Shown piece by piece: positions 40,932 through 50,652 of a stretch of 64,000 nt of DNA. Location: contig CM055274.1 of NCBI GenBank assembly GCA_029237695.1, positions 68,376,828 through 68,440,827 of the forward strand, in the 5' to 3' direction. A program made the translations under genes and the position numbers. This DNA is from Conchocele bisecta. Taxonomy: Eukaryota > Mollusca > Bivalvia > Lucinida > Thyasiridae. Position 1 is the stretch's first letter; each line of letters opens with the position of its first letter. Under the pieces are notes generated by a model. The model did not search any database and had not been told where the DNA came from. It saw only the letters and a list, made by a program, of their open reading frames with translations.

Positions 40932-40950
40932 ACATTTGTATCTGTTCCAG
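40932..40950 (+). promoter_or_regulatory. functional 3' splice site of TRPC exon A
   Basis: The last array unit reads TATCCTTACATTTGTATCTG then TTCCAG. CTTAC fits the yUnAy branch-point consensus with its A about 18-19 nt before the exon. Consensus units have TATCCCTCCACTTG here and lack a yUnAy match in this interval. I noticed only one other CTTAC unit in the clean blocks, at about 10953. Use as a branch point is inference. Confidence 0.6.
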
Positions 40951-41091
40951 TTTTACTCATCATGGTGTCCCAGCGAGTGGAGATCCCTGGCCTCGACAAC
41001 TCGGGCTCCAACTTCGTCAAGGAGACCCGCACAGAGCTACGTGGTGCCAACGCCACCACCATAGAGTGGCTCATACTTGCATATGTAGCAG
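40951..41091 (+). CDS. TRPC: TRPC-type cation channel, internal exon A (end of S1 to start of S2)
   Basis: Part of a transient receptor potential canonical channel, a plasma-membrane non-selective Ca2+-permeable cation channel usually gated downstream of phospholipase C. The exon enters in phase 1 (40951-40952 complete a codon) and reads LLIMVSQRVEIPGLDNSGSN at the end of S1 and the start of the S1-S2 loop, then the loop, then EWLILAYVAG at the start of S2. The Drosophila Trp protein has the similar LLMLASQRIE and EWLILAWVSG at these places. NAT in the loop (GANATT) is a possible N-glycosylation site. The donor is G|GTACAC at 41092, leaving one nucleotide that forms Gly with exon B. The first 43 nt are the sequence that has been amplified in the upstream 76-bp array. 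The frame stays open upstream into the array to 40278, so the exon start rests on the CAG acceptor and the family alignment, not on a stop. Confidence 0.92.
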
Positions 41092-41319
41092 GTACACTCT
41101 TATAGCAAATTCATATGTGCTTGTTTGGCAGGTTGGGTGGATGAGAAAAGTAAGTTAATGATGGGGTTTATACATACCAGAATCCCGCTATCCATTAGGT
41201 ACAATTTGGGCTTTCTTGTATGTGACAGTTGAATACAGTTATACCCATTATATGAGTGGTAAGCTTAGTGGTAATCTTATTACTTTAGTGGGTGGGGTAA
41301 GTGACTCTGGTGCGGTATT
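41092..41319 (+). other. start of the intron between exons A and B
   Basis: Unique-looking intron sequence with no recognisable element before the AAGATGGCCGCC repeat begins. Confidence 0.6.
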
Positions 41320-42300
41320 GAGCTCACCTGAGCCGTGAGCTATCTTTACCGCTTTTCGTCCGTCATTCACTAATACTTTTCCAACCTCTTCTGAAACACT
41401 GGGCTGATTTGTTCAACACACAGGAATGGTCTATGCGTTACCCCTTTTCAGATTTGTTAAAATGGATGTCGTCGCATATCCAAGATGGCCGCCGTAGACA
41501 ATTAGATCAAATTCTTAAACGATCTTCTTCTCACGAACCGCACGACCGATTTCGATGATCCTTGGAAGGAATGATTAATAGTCGATGCTCTTTCAGATTT
41601 GTTAAAATGATGACCTCGGGATCAAAAATGGGCGGGCCTGGGGGTCAATTAGGGGTAATATTTCACATTTTACCAAATATGGTCATGTTGCATGTCAAAT
41701 TGAAGGTATCGAGGAGACACTCACTCTCCATCATCCAAGATGTGCCACGAAAGGTCATCCTTTTATTATAGATTTCAAATATTTTCGTCTCTTGAACCAT
41801 TTGGCTGATGCTGGTCAAACTTCACAGTTATGATATGTGGGTGAAGCCCTTTCATATTTGTTAAAATGGAGGTCGTCGCCTAATCCATGATGGCCGCCAT
41901 AACAATTAGGTCGATCAGAAAAGGTCAGAAGGTCAAGTAGGGGTCACATTTCACATTTGATCAAATATGGTTATGTTATATATCAATTTGAATGTATCGA
42001 GGAGACAATCACTCTGGAGTATTTGTTGTTGAATTTGGATGATTACGTCACCCAAGATGGCCGAAAGGTCGAAAGTTTATCCTTTCATTATAGATTTTTT
42101 CAAACATTTTCTTCTCGTAAAATGCTTGGCCGATGCTGGTCGAACTTCACAGTTATTGTCCGTGGGTGAAGCCTTTTCATACTTGTTAAAATGGAGGTTA
42201 TCGCATAATCAAAGTCTTTAAAAAATCTACGTCTCACGAACCGCCAGACCGATTTCGACGAACCTTAGCAAGAATGATCATTTGTCAGATTTATTAAAAT
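41320..42300 (+). mobile_element. AAGATGGCCGCC dispersed element, copy 1
   Basis: Begins AGCTCACCTGAGCCGTGAGC followed by TTTACCGC, and contains two to three degenerate internal units, each with a variant of CCAAGATGGCCGCC, a shortened GGTCAAA motif, GAACCGC..GACCGATTTCGA and GTTAAAATGG. Further copies lie at 51434-52600, 58519-60155 and 61940-63330. No protein is encoded. The unit structure and association with (GTCC)n elsewhere resemble Pearl/Helentron-associated elements of bivalves; this assignment is inference. Confidence 0.7.
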
Positions 42301-42910
42301 GGTGGGGGATTGGGGATGCAATAAAGTACCTTTACTAACTAACTATATGATGTACATTGCAGACCTAATCACATTTGACCATAAAAGTCGTGTCATATAT
42401 ATATATCTTTTGAAATCGGATGATTACGCAAGATGGCCGCCGAAAGGTCTATAAAAAATAACTTAATTTCAAAATATTGGGCTTATGTTTTCTGCTTCGG
42501 GGCTTAAAATGCAAAATGAATGGATTTCACAAAAGGATGGATTTTGATGATATATAGTGCACCAAAGACGAAGACTTGTGTGTTTTGTGGGTGCTCTAAC
42601 TTTTATAAATTTCAAAAAGCGTCAAGTACTGTTTATTTTTATTTACATTGATGGTAATCAATTATTCTTAAATAACGAGACAATTATGAAAGGCTATGCT
42701 GTCACAGGTGATGGATCCTGGCATCAGCTATTTTCTGCGAGCAAATAACTGTGTCACACATTGCTATGCATTATGAAATAATCTCCCCTGTTTCCCCAGT
42801 CTATGATAATATATTAGTTGTATAAAACATTAACCACTTGGAATTTCACTGAATAAAAGGGTGTGTTTGGCTTCTGCAGTCCATAGAGTGAAAATAAAAC
42901 ACATACTGAA

Positions 42911-42945
42911 TACAGTGGAACCTCTATAAACCGAACACCACAACA
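42911..42945 (+). mobile_element. TIR fragment of a Tc1/mariner-like MITE
   Basis: TACAGTGGAACCTCTATAAA followed by CCGAACACC matches the arm of the palindrome at 43053-43126. Only one arm is recognisable. Confidence 0.5.
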
Positions 42946-43052
42946 ACACCTGTGATTTTTTATGAGTTCTTTGGTCATTTATCTTGCGTGATAATGTCTG
43001 TTTGTGATCGCATATCACACAACTATGGCCCAGAATGATCAAATGCCTGATT

Positions 43053-43126
43053 TACAGTGAAACCTCTCTTAAGCCGGACACCCTGGTGACCTCCCAGGGT
43101 GTCCGGTTTGGAGAGGTTTCACTGTA
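43053..43126. mobile_element. palindromic MITE (perfect-hairpin type)
   Basis: Two arms of about 33 bp, each starting TACAGTGAAACCTCTC and running to CCGGACACCCTGG, face each other around a 6-nt loop (TGACCT) with three mismatches between arms. The outer TA is a typical Tc1/mariner-class target site. The minimal length suggests a solo hairpin formed from terminal repeats. Confidence 0.8.
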
Positions 43127-43178
43127 TCTTGGACATCATGGGAGCCTTTACTAGCCTACAATATGCTGTATATTACAG

Positions 43179-43318
43179 GTCTAATCTGGACAGAGATCAA
43201 ACAGCTGTGGGATGAGGGAGCGGAGGAGTACATCCACGACATGTGGAACATCCTTGACTTTGTCACAAACTCCTTGTACATCGCCACGCTAACACTCAGG
43301 GTTATAGCATATCTACAG
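43179..43318 (+). CDS. TRPC: TRPC-type cation channel, internal exon B (S2 to S3)
   Basis: The acceptor is TATTACAG at 43171-43178 and the donor is CAG|GTGACA at 43319. The first two nucleotides complete Gly with exon A, giving the continuous AYVAGLIWTEIKQLWDEG; Drosophila Trp has the closely similar AWVSGLIWSEVKQLWDVG. Then follow EEYIHDMWNILDFVTNSL and YIATLTLRVIAYLQ, which cover the S2-S3 linker and S3. The exon is 140 nt and ends in phase 0. The match is closer to the insect Trp/Trpl/Trp-gamma type than to vertebrate TRPC4/5. No frameshift or stop is present. The flanking introns are filled with repeats. Confidence 0.95.
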
Positions 43319-43348
43319 GTGACAGGAGGAAACATTGAAAACATGGCT

Positions 43349-43562
43349 TAACCCTTTCACCCCCACATAACTGGAATGGATTTTGATATGTTAATTTTGC
43401 AACCAATCTAACCATCACAACATGATTTTCAGACTAGTCCATTTATGAAAAGGGGGTGATTTTTTTCTCGAAAATATGAAAATTACTTGTCCCGAGCCGG
43501 CTCATCTGGATCTACACGTTTTGCCAATACCTCTATACAGGCCTTTGGTGTTGAAAGGATTC
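43349..43562 (+). mobile_element. MITE, AACCCTTTCA family, copy 3
   Basis: Starts TAACCCTTTCACCCCCACA and ends GGTGTTGAAAGGAT, 30 bp after the exon B donor. Internal blocks match the copies at 6741 and 7549. Confidence 0.8.
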
Positions 43563-43730
43563 AGCTTCATTATGCTTTTCAACCAATCAAATAATGGGTA
43601 TTTTTAAAATATCTGAAAAATGCTGACAAACACTGAGGATCCTGATGAGACGGCATTACAAGCTACAAGCCGGCTCATCTGGATATAGTGTGCAAATGTT
43701 TGCTTTTGGTCTGTCGGGTTGAAAGGGTTA
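43563..43730 (+). mobile_element. MITE, AACCCTTTCA family, degraded copy 4
   Basis: Lacks a clear left terminus but keeps CAACCAATCAAATAATGG, GATGAGACGGC, AGCCGGCTCATCTGGAT and the right end GGGTTGAAAGGGTTA. It directly abuts copy 3. Confidence 0.6.
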
Positions 43731-43752
43731 CAAATGCTAGGTCAAACATTAA

Positions 43753-43960
43753 TTAACCCTTTGAACTTGACAACCTGCTATAGTGGTATTTGCAAACAGT
43801 GTAGATCTCATCTGGACCTGCACTGTTTTCATATTTTTTTAACAAAAACACCCCCTATTCATAAATGGACTTGTCTGAAAATCGTTTTGTGACGATTGGA
43901 TTGGTTGCGAAATTAACATATCAAAATCCATTCCAGTTACTTAGGGGGTGAGTGGGTTAA
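43753..43960 (-). mobile_element. MITE, AACCCTTTCA family, inverted copy 5
   Basis: Opposite orientation to copies 3 and 4. It starts TTAACCCTTTGAACTTGACA and ends TTAGGGGGTGAGTGGGTTAA, with the internal blocks in reverse order. Copies 3 and 5 could pair as a long inverted repeat of about 200 bp within this intron. Confidence 0.75.
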
Positions 43961-44372
43961 AAAGATGTGCATTTTGTAACTCAGATATGTTTTATACCAT
44001 AGAACTAGACAGCAGTTTTTCAAAGAAGGCAACAAATGTAAAAGGTTTAGATGCCATTTCAAGGTGTTTTCAACAAAAAGTTATGTCTGGTACTGACACA
44101 TACTGGTACAATCGATATTGTGTCAATCTGGAATCGACAACTACTGTCACTGATGTTCATTGGTCTAATGGCATAAATGACTTTGTCGAATGATGTCTGC
44201 AAAAGCTCAATGTAAGCAAGTCTGCATTCCTTTCATATTTGCTCATTCTGTAGGATAAAACATTACCTGTTACCGGTAAATAGAATATTGTGCTAGTGTC
44301 GTTTGATATCCAATTTATCAGGTTTGGCTCAGAAACGGTATGAATTAATTCCTCAATGAACCTCAGAATTTC
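43961..44372 (+). other. intron sequence without recognised element
   Basis: Spacer between the MITE cluster and the second tandem array. The open frame at 43948-44193 has no family motif, and I see no splice context that would make it a TRPC exon. Confidence 0.5.
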
Positions 44373-47300
44373 TATGCATTTTCTAGCCTTTGCTATAACT
44401 CTGGCCTGGTATTCTGTATGTAGTTTACTAGCCTTTGCTATAACTCTGGCCTGGTATTCTGTATGTAGTTTACTAACCTTTGCTATAACTCTGGCCTGGT
44501 ATTCTGTATGTAGTTTACTAGCCTTTGCTATAACTCTGGCCTGGTATTCTGTATGTAGTTTACTAACCTTTGCTATAACTCTGGCCTGGTATTCTGTATG
44601 TAGTTTACTAGCTTTTGCTATAACTCTGGCCTGGTATTCTGTATGTATTTTCTAGCCTTGCTAAAACTCTGGCCTGGTATTCTGTATGTATTTTCTAGCC
44701 TTTGCTAAAACTCTGGCCTGGTATTCTGTATGTATTTACTAGCCTTTGCTATAACTCTGGTCTGATATTCTGTATGTATTTTCTAGCCTTTAACTCTGGC
44801 CTGGTATTCTGTATGTATTTACTAGCCTTTAACTCTGGCCTGGTATTCTGTATGTATTTACTAGCCTTTAACTCTGGCCTGGTATTCTGTATGTATTTTC
44901 TAGCCTTTAACTCTGGCCTGGTATTCTGTATGTATTTTCTAGCCTTTAACTCTGGCCTGGTATTCTGTATGTATTTACTAGCCTTTGCTAAAACTCTGGC
45001 CTGGTATTCTGTATGTATTTTCTAGCCTTGCTAAAACTCTGGCCTGGTATTCTGTATGTATTTTCTAGCCTTGCTAAAACTCTGGCTGGTATTCTGTATG
45101 TATTTTTCTAGCCTTGCTAAAACTCTGGCCTGGTATTCTGTATGTATTTTCTAGCCTTGCTAAAACTATGGCCTGGTATTCTGTATGTATTTTCTAGCCT
45201 TGCTAAAACTCTGGCCTGGTATTCTGTATGTATTTTCTAGCCTTGCTAAAACTCTGGCCTGGTATTCTGTATGTATTTTCTAGCCTTTGCTAATACTCTG
45301 GCCTGGTATTCTGTATGTATTTTCTAGCCTTGCTAAAACTCTGGCCTGGTATTCTGTATGTATTTTCTAGCCTTGCAAAACTCTGGCCTGGTATTCTGTA
45401 TGTATTTTCTAGCCTTGCTAAAACTCTGACCTAGTATTCTGTATGTATTTTCTAGCCTTGCTAAAACTCTGGCCTGGTATTCTGTATGTATTTTCTAGCC
45501 TTGCTAAAACTCTGGCCTGGTATTCTGTATGTATTTTCTAGCCTTGCTAAAACTCTGGCCTGGTATTCTGTATGTATTTTCTAGCCTTGCTAAAGCTATG
45601 GCCTGGTATTCTGTATGTATTTTCTAGCCTTGCTAAAACTCTGGCCTGGTATTCTGTATGTATTTTCTAGCCTTGGCTAAAACTCTGACCTGGTATTCTG
45701 TATGAATTTTCTAGCCTTAGCTAAAACTCTGGCCTGGTATTCTGTATGTATTTTCTAGCCTTGGCTAAAACTCTGGCCTGGTATTCTGTATGTATTTTCT
45801 AGCCTTGCTAAAACTCTGGCCTGGTATTCTGTATGTATTTTCTAGCCTTGCTAAAACTATGGCCTGGTATTCTGTATGTATTTTCTAGCCTTGCTAAAAC
45901 TCTGGCCTGGTATTCTGTATGTATTTTCTAGCCTTGGCTAAAACTCTGACCTGGTATTCTGTATGAATTTTCTAGCCTTAGCTAAAACTCTGGCCTGGTA
46001 TTCTGTATGTATTTTCTAGCCTTGGCTAAAACTCTGGCCTGGTATTCTGTATGTATTTTATAGCCTTTGCTAAAACTCTGGCCTGGTATTCTGTATGTAT
46101 TTACTAGCCTTTGCTAAAACTCTGGCCTGGTATTCTGTATGTATTTTCTAGCCTTTGCTAAAACTCTGGCCTGGTACTCTGTATGTATTTACTAGCCTTT
46201 GCTAAAACTCTGGCCTGGTATTCTGTATGTATTTTCTAGCCTTTGCTAAAACTCTGGCCTGGTATTCTGTATGTATTTACTAGCCTTTGCTAAAACTCTG
46301 GCCTGGTATTATGTATGAATTTTCTAGCCTTAGCTAAAACTCTGGCCTGGGATTCTGTATGTATTTACTAGCCTTTGCTAAACCTCTGGCCTGGTAATCC
46401 GTATGTATTTTCTAGCCTTTGCTAAAACTCTGGCCTGGTATTCTGTATGTATTTTCTAGCCTTGCTAAAACTCTGGCCTGGTATTCTGTATGTATTTTCT
46501 AGCCTTGCTAAAACTCTGGCCTGGTATTCTGTATGTATTTTCTAGCCTTGCTAAAACTCTGGCCTGGTATTCTGTATGTATTTTCTAGCCTTTGCTAAAA
46601 CTCTGGCCTGGTATTCTGTATGTATTTTCTAGCCTTGCTAAAACTCTGGCCTGGTATTCTGTATGTATTTTCTAGCCTTGCTAAAACTCTGGCCTGGTAT
46701 TCTGTATGTATTTTCTAGCCTTGCTAAAACTATGGCCTGGTATTCTGTATGTATTTTCTAGCCTTGCTAAAACTCTGGCCTGGTATTCTGTATGTATTTT
46801 CTAGCCTTGCTAAAACTCTGGCCTGGTATTCTGTATGTATTTTCTAGCCTTGCTAAAGCTATGGCCTGGTATTCTGTATGTATTTTCTAGCCTTGCTAAA
46901 ACTCTGGCCTGGTATTCTGTATGTATTTTCTAGCCTTGGCTAAAACTCTGACCTGGTATTCTGTATGAATTTTCTAGCCTTAGCTAAAACTCTGGCCTGG
47001 TATTCTGTATGTATTTTCTAGCCTTGGCTAAAACTCTGGCCTGGTATTCTGTATGTATTTTCTAGCCTTGCTAAAACTCTGGCCTGGTATTCTGTATGTA
47101 TTTTCTAGCCTTGCTAAAACTATGGCCTGGTATTCTGTATGTATTTTCTAGCCTTGCTAAAACTCTGGCCTGGTATTCTGTATGTATTTTCTAGCCTTGG
47201 CTAAAACTCTGACCTGGTATTCTGTATGAATTTTTCTAGCCTTAGCTAAAACTCTGGCCTGGTATTCTGTATGTATTTTCTAGCCTTGGCTACTCTGGCC

Positions 47301-50027
47301 TGGTATTCTGTATGTATTTTATAGCCTTTGCTAAAACTCTGGCCTGGTATTCTGTATGTATTTACTAGCCTTTGCTAAACTCTGGCCTGGTATTCTGTAT
47401 GTATTTTCTAGCCTTTGCTAAAACTCTGGCCTGGTACTCTGTATGTATTTACTAGCCTTTGCTAAAACTCTGGCCTGGTATTCTGTATGTATTTTCTAGC
47501 CTTTGCTAAAACTCTGGCCTGGTATTCTGTATGTATTTACTAGCCTTTGCTAAAACTCTGGCCTGGTATTATGTATGAATTTTCTAGCCTTAGCTAAAAC
47601 TCTGGCCTGGGATTCTGTATGTATTTACTAGCCTTTGCTAAACCTCTGGCCTGGTAATCCGTATGTATTTTCTAGCCTTTGCTAAAACTCTGGCCTGGTA
47701 TTCTGTATGTATTTTCTAGCCTTGCTAAAACTCTGGCCTGGTATTCTGTATGTATTTTTCTAGCCTTGCTAAAACTCTGGCCTGGTATTCTGTATGTATT
47801 TTCTAGCCTTGCTAAAACTCTGGCCTGGTATTCTGTATGTATTTTCTAGCCTTTGCTAAAACTCTGGCCTGGTATTCTGTATGTATTTTCTAGCCTTGCT
47901 AAAACTCTGGCCTGGTATTCTGTATGTATTTTCTAGCCTTGCTAAAACTCTGGCCTGGTATTCTGTATGTATTTTCTAGCCTTGCTAAAACTATGGCCTG
48001 GTATTCTGTATGTATTTTCTAGCCTTGCTAAAAACTCTGGCCTGGTATTCTGTATGTATTTTCTAGCCTTGGCTAAAACTCTGACCTGGTATTCTGTATG
48101 AATTTTCTAGCCTTAGCTAAAACTCTGGCCTGGTATTCTGTATGTATTTTCTAGCCTTTGCTAAAACTCTGGCCTGGTATTCTGTATGTATTTTCTAGCC
48201 TTTGCTAAAACTCTGGCCTGGTACTCTGTATGTATTTACTAGCCTTTGCTAAAACTCTGGCCTGGTATTCTGTATGTATTTTCTAGCCTTTGCTAAAACT
48301 CTGGCCTGGTATTCTGTATGTATTTTCTAGCCTTGCTAAAACTCTGGCCTGGTATTCTGTATGTATTTTCTAGCCTTGCTAAAACTCTGGCCTGGTATTC
48401 TGTATGTATTTTCTAGCCTTGCTAAAACTATGGCCTGGTATTCTGTATGTATTTTCTAGCCTTGTTAAAACTCTGGCCTGGTATTCTGTATGTATTTTCT
48501 AGCCTTGGCTAAAACTCTGACCTGGTATTCTGTATGAATTTTCTAGCCTTAGCTAAAACTCTGGCCTGGTATTCTGTATGTATTTTCTAGCCTTGCTAAA
48601 ACTATGGCCTGGTATTCTGTATGTATTTTCTAGCCTTGCTAAAACTCTGGCCTGGTATTCTGTATGTATTTTCTAGCCTTGGCTAAAACTCTGACCTGGT
48701 ATTCTGTATGAATTTTCTAGCCTTAGCTAAAACTCTGGCCTGGTATTCTGTATGTATTTTCTAGCCTTGCTAAAACTATGGCCTGGTATTCTGTATGTAT
48801 TTTCTAGCCTTGTTAAAACTCTGGCCTGGTATTTCTGTATGTATTTTCTAGCCTTGGCTAAAACTCTGACCTGGTATTCTGTATGAATTTTCTAGCCTTA
48901 GCTAAAACTCTGGCCTGGTATTCTGTATGTATTTTCTAGCCTTGCTAAAACTATGGCCTGGTATTCTGTATGTATTTTCTAGCCTTGCTAAAACTCTGGC
49001 CTGGTATTCTGTATGTATTTTCTAGCCTTGGCTAAAACTCTGACCTGGTATTCTGTATGAATTTTCTAGCCTTAGCTAAAACTCTGGCCTGGTATTCTGT
49101 ATGTATTTTCTAGCCTTTGCTAAAACTCTGGCCTGGTATTCTGTATGTATTTTCTAGCCTTTGCTAAAACTCTGGCCTGGTACTCTGTATGTATTTACTA
49201 GCCTTTGCTAAAACTCTGGCCTGGTATTCTGTATGTATTTACTAGCCTTTGCTAAAACTCTGGCCTGGTATTCTGTATGTATTTTCTAGCCTTGCTAAAA
49301 CTCTGGCCTGGTATTCTGTATGTATTTTCTAGCCTTGCTAAAACTCTGGCCTGGTATTCTGTATGTATTTTCTAGCCTTGCTAAAACTATGGCCTGGTAT
49401 TCTGTATGTATTTTCTAGCCTTACTAAAACTCTGGCTGGTATTCTGTATGTATTTTGTAGCCTTGCTAAAAGGCTAAAACTCTGACCTGGTATTCTGTAT
49501 GAATTTTCTAGCCTTAGCTAAAACTCTGGCCTGGTATTCTGTATGTATTTTCTAGCCTTTGCTAAAACTCTGGCCTGGTATTCTGTATGTATTTTCTAGC
49601 CTTTGCTAAAACTCTGGCCTGGTATTCTGTATGTATTTACTAGCCTTTGCTAAAACTCTGGCCTGGTATTCTGTATGTATTTTCTAGCCTTTGCTAAAAC
49701 TCTGGCCTGGTACTCTGTATGTATTTACTAGCCTTTGCTAAAACTCTGGCCTGGTATTCTGTATGTATTTTCTAGCCTTTGCTAAAACTCTGGCCTGGTA
49801 TTCTGTATGTATTTACTAGCCTTTGCTAAAACTCTGGCCTGGTATTATGTATGAATTTTCTAGCCTTAGCTAAAACTCTGGCCTGGTATTATGTATGAAT
49901 TTTCTAGCCTTAGCTAAAACTCTGGCCTGGGATTCTGTATGTATTTACTAGCCTTTGCTAAACCTCTGGCCTGGTAATCCGTATGTATTTTCTAGCCTTT
50001 GCTAAAACTCTGGCCTGGTATTCTGTA
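44373..50027 (+). repeat. 5.7-kb minisatellite of about 43-bp units built on the exon C acceptor region
   Basis: The main unit is TCTAGCCTTGCTAAAACTCT then GGCCTGGTATTCTGTATGTA TTT (43 bp), with 45-bp units at the start (GCTATAACTCTGG, GTAGTTTACTAG), 39-bp units around 44.8-44.95 kb and 44-bp variants later. Length implies roughly 130 units. Rare variants such as GGTAATCCGTATG (about 46390, 47650, 49975) and GGTACTCTGTATG recur about 1.26 kb apart in the first two cases, which shows internal segmental duplication. The phrase TTCTGTATGTATTTT plus CTAG in each unit corresponds to CTCTGTATGTATTTTCAG, the real acceptor of exon C. The 45-bp and 39-bp units are multiples of 3, which explains the short open frames at 44356-44655 and 44702-45025. 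Confidence 0.95.
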
Positions 50028-50635
50028 CACTCCCGCCTGCGATTCTCTTACCAAGAATTGCAATCCAGCGGTCCTTGAATTTCAATTCGTCCCCTCTGAA
50101 ATTGCAGTCTAATTGCGGTCCAATCGCGGTCCCGTTTTTGTGGTCATTCTTTCGCGGTCCAGTTTGTGCGGTCATTCTTTCGCCATACCGTTTGTGCGGT
50201 CATTCTTTCGCTATTTGCGGTAAAAACTTAGCGTTACGCGTATATATACATCTAATTCTACTATTTATGTGTATTTTATTGGATTTTAAATGGCTAAATA
50301 CAGATAGGAAAATATATCTTTTCTTCAGAAAAAATCAATTATTTTGATTTTATTGCCGCATTGGTCAAGCAGAGCGGTCCGCTGGTTTGACCGCAGAGCG
50401 CAGCGTAAAGCGGTCATTCTTTCGCAGTTTAAAGAAGAAAAGGAGCGTAAACTGCAATTAAAAGCGGAGCGCAGCGCTAACTGCGATATACGTATTGCAA
50501 TTCCGCAACCAACTCTTTGGACCGCAGTCACATGATTGCAGTCTGATTGCGGTCCAATTGAAATTAATGGGAACGCGAATTGCAATCCTGCGCTCTAGGA
50601 ATTGCAATTCGCCTGGTAAGAGAACCGCAGGCCAC
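50028..50635. mobile_element. 608-bp non-autonomous inverted-repeat element inserted at the exon C acceptor
   Basis: The left end (CCTGCGATTCTCTTACCA, then GAATTGCAAT) and the right end (ATTGCAATTCGCCTGGTAAG, then AGAACCGCAGG) are inverted repeats of about 30 bp. TCTGTA occurs on both sides (50022-50027 and 50636-50641) as a likely 6-bp target duplication. Inside, GCGGTCATTCTTTCGC or a close variant is repeated at about 50140, 50168, 50197 and 50410, and further GCGGTCC/GACCGC palindromes occur. No transposase is encoded. The superfamily is not clear to me. Confidence 0.75.
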
Positions 50636-50652
50636 TCTGTATGTATTTTCAG

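Larger units (their letters stand above)
7768..40950 (+). repeat. 33-kb minisatellite of 76-bp units, each a copy of the exon A splice acceptor
   Basis: The consensus unit is 76 bp. Positions 1-43 (TTTTACTCATCATGGTGTCC then CAGCGWGTGGAGATCCCTGG CCT) equal the first 43 nt of exon A (40951-40993). Positions 44-76 (GTCCTGGTATCCCTCCACTT then GTATCTGTTCCAG) equal the intron end directly before exon A. Every unit therefore carries a pyrimidine-rich tract, a CAG and an exon start. After subtracting eight spacers, the length implies roughly 400 units. Variant units recur in a fixed order: CAGCTTGTTGACATCCCGG, GTGTACAGATCCCCAGCC, GAGTGGAGACCCCTTTTTCTG, and a class with CTCATCTCATCATGG plus CCGTCCTTCTATCCC. 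The consensus has no stop in any of the three forward frames and 76 is 1 mod 3, so a frame cycles through all three readings every 228 bp. The reading frames of up to 777 codons here are a consequence of this and not evidence of genes. Indel density varies greatly along the array. Confidence 0.95.

Noticed and set aside
7768..40950. CRISPR array or other spacer-repeat immune locus
   Set aside because: Units are contiguous with no unique spacers, the repeat is exon-derived, and the context is an animal gene with spliceosomal introns. No cas-like gene is present.
44356..45025. Periodic membrane-like peptides encoded in the 43-bp array start
   Set aside because: They come from 45-bp and 39-bp units that are multiples of three inside an intron. 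The frame breaks as soon as units change to 43 or 44 bp.
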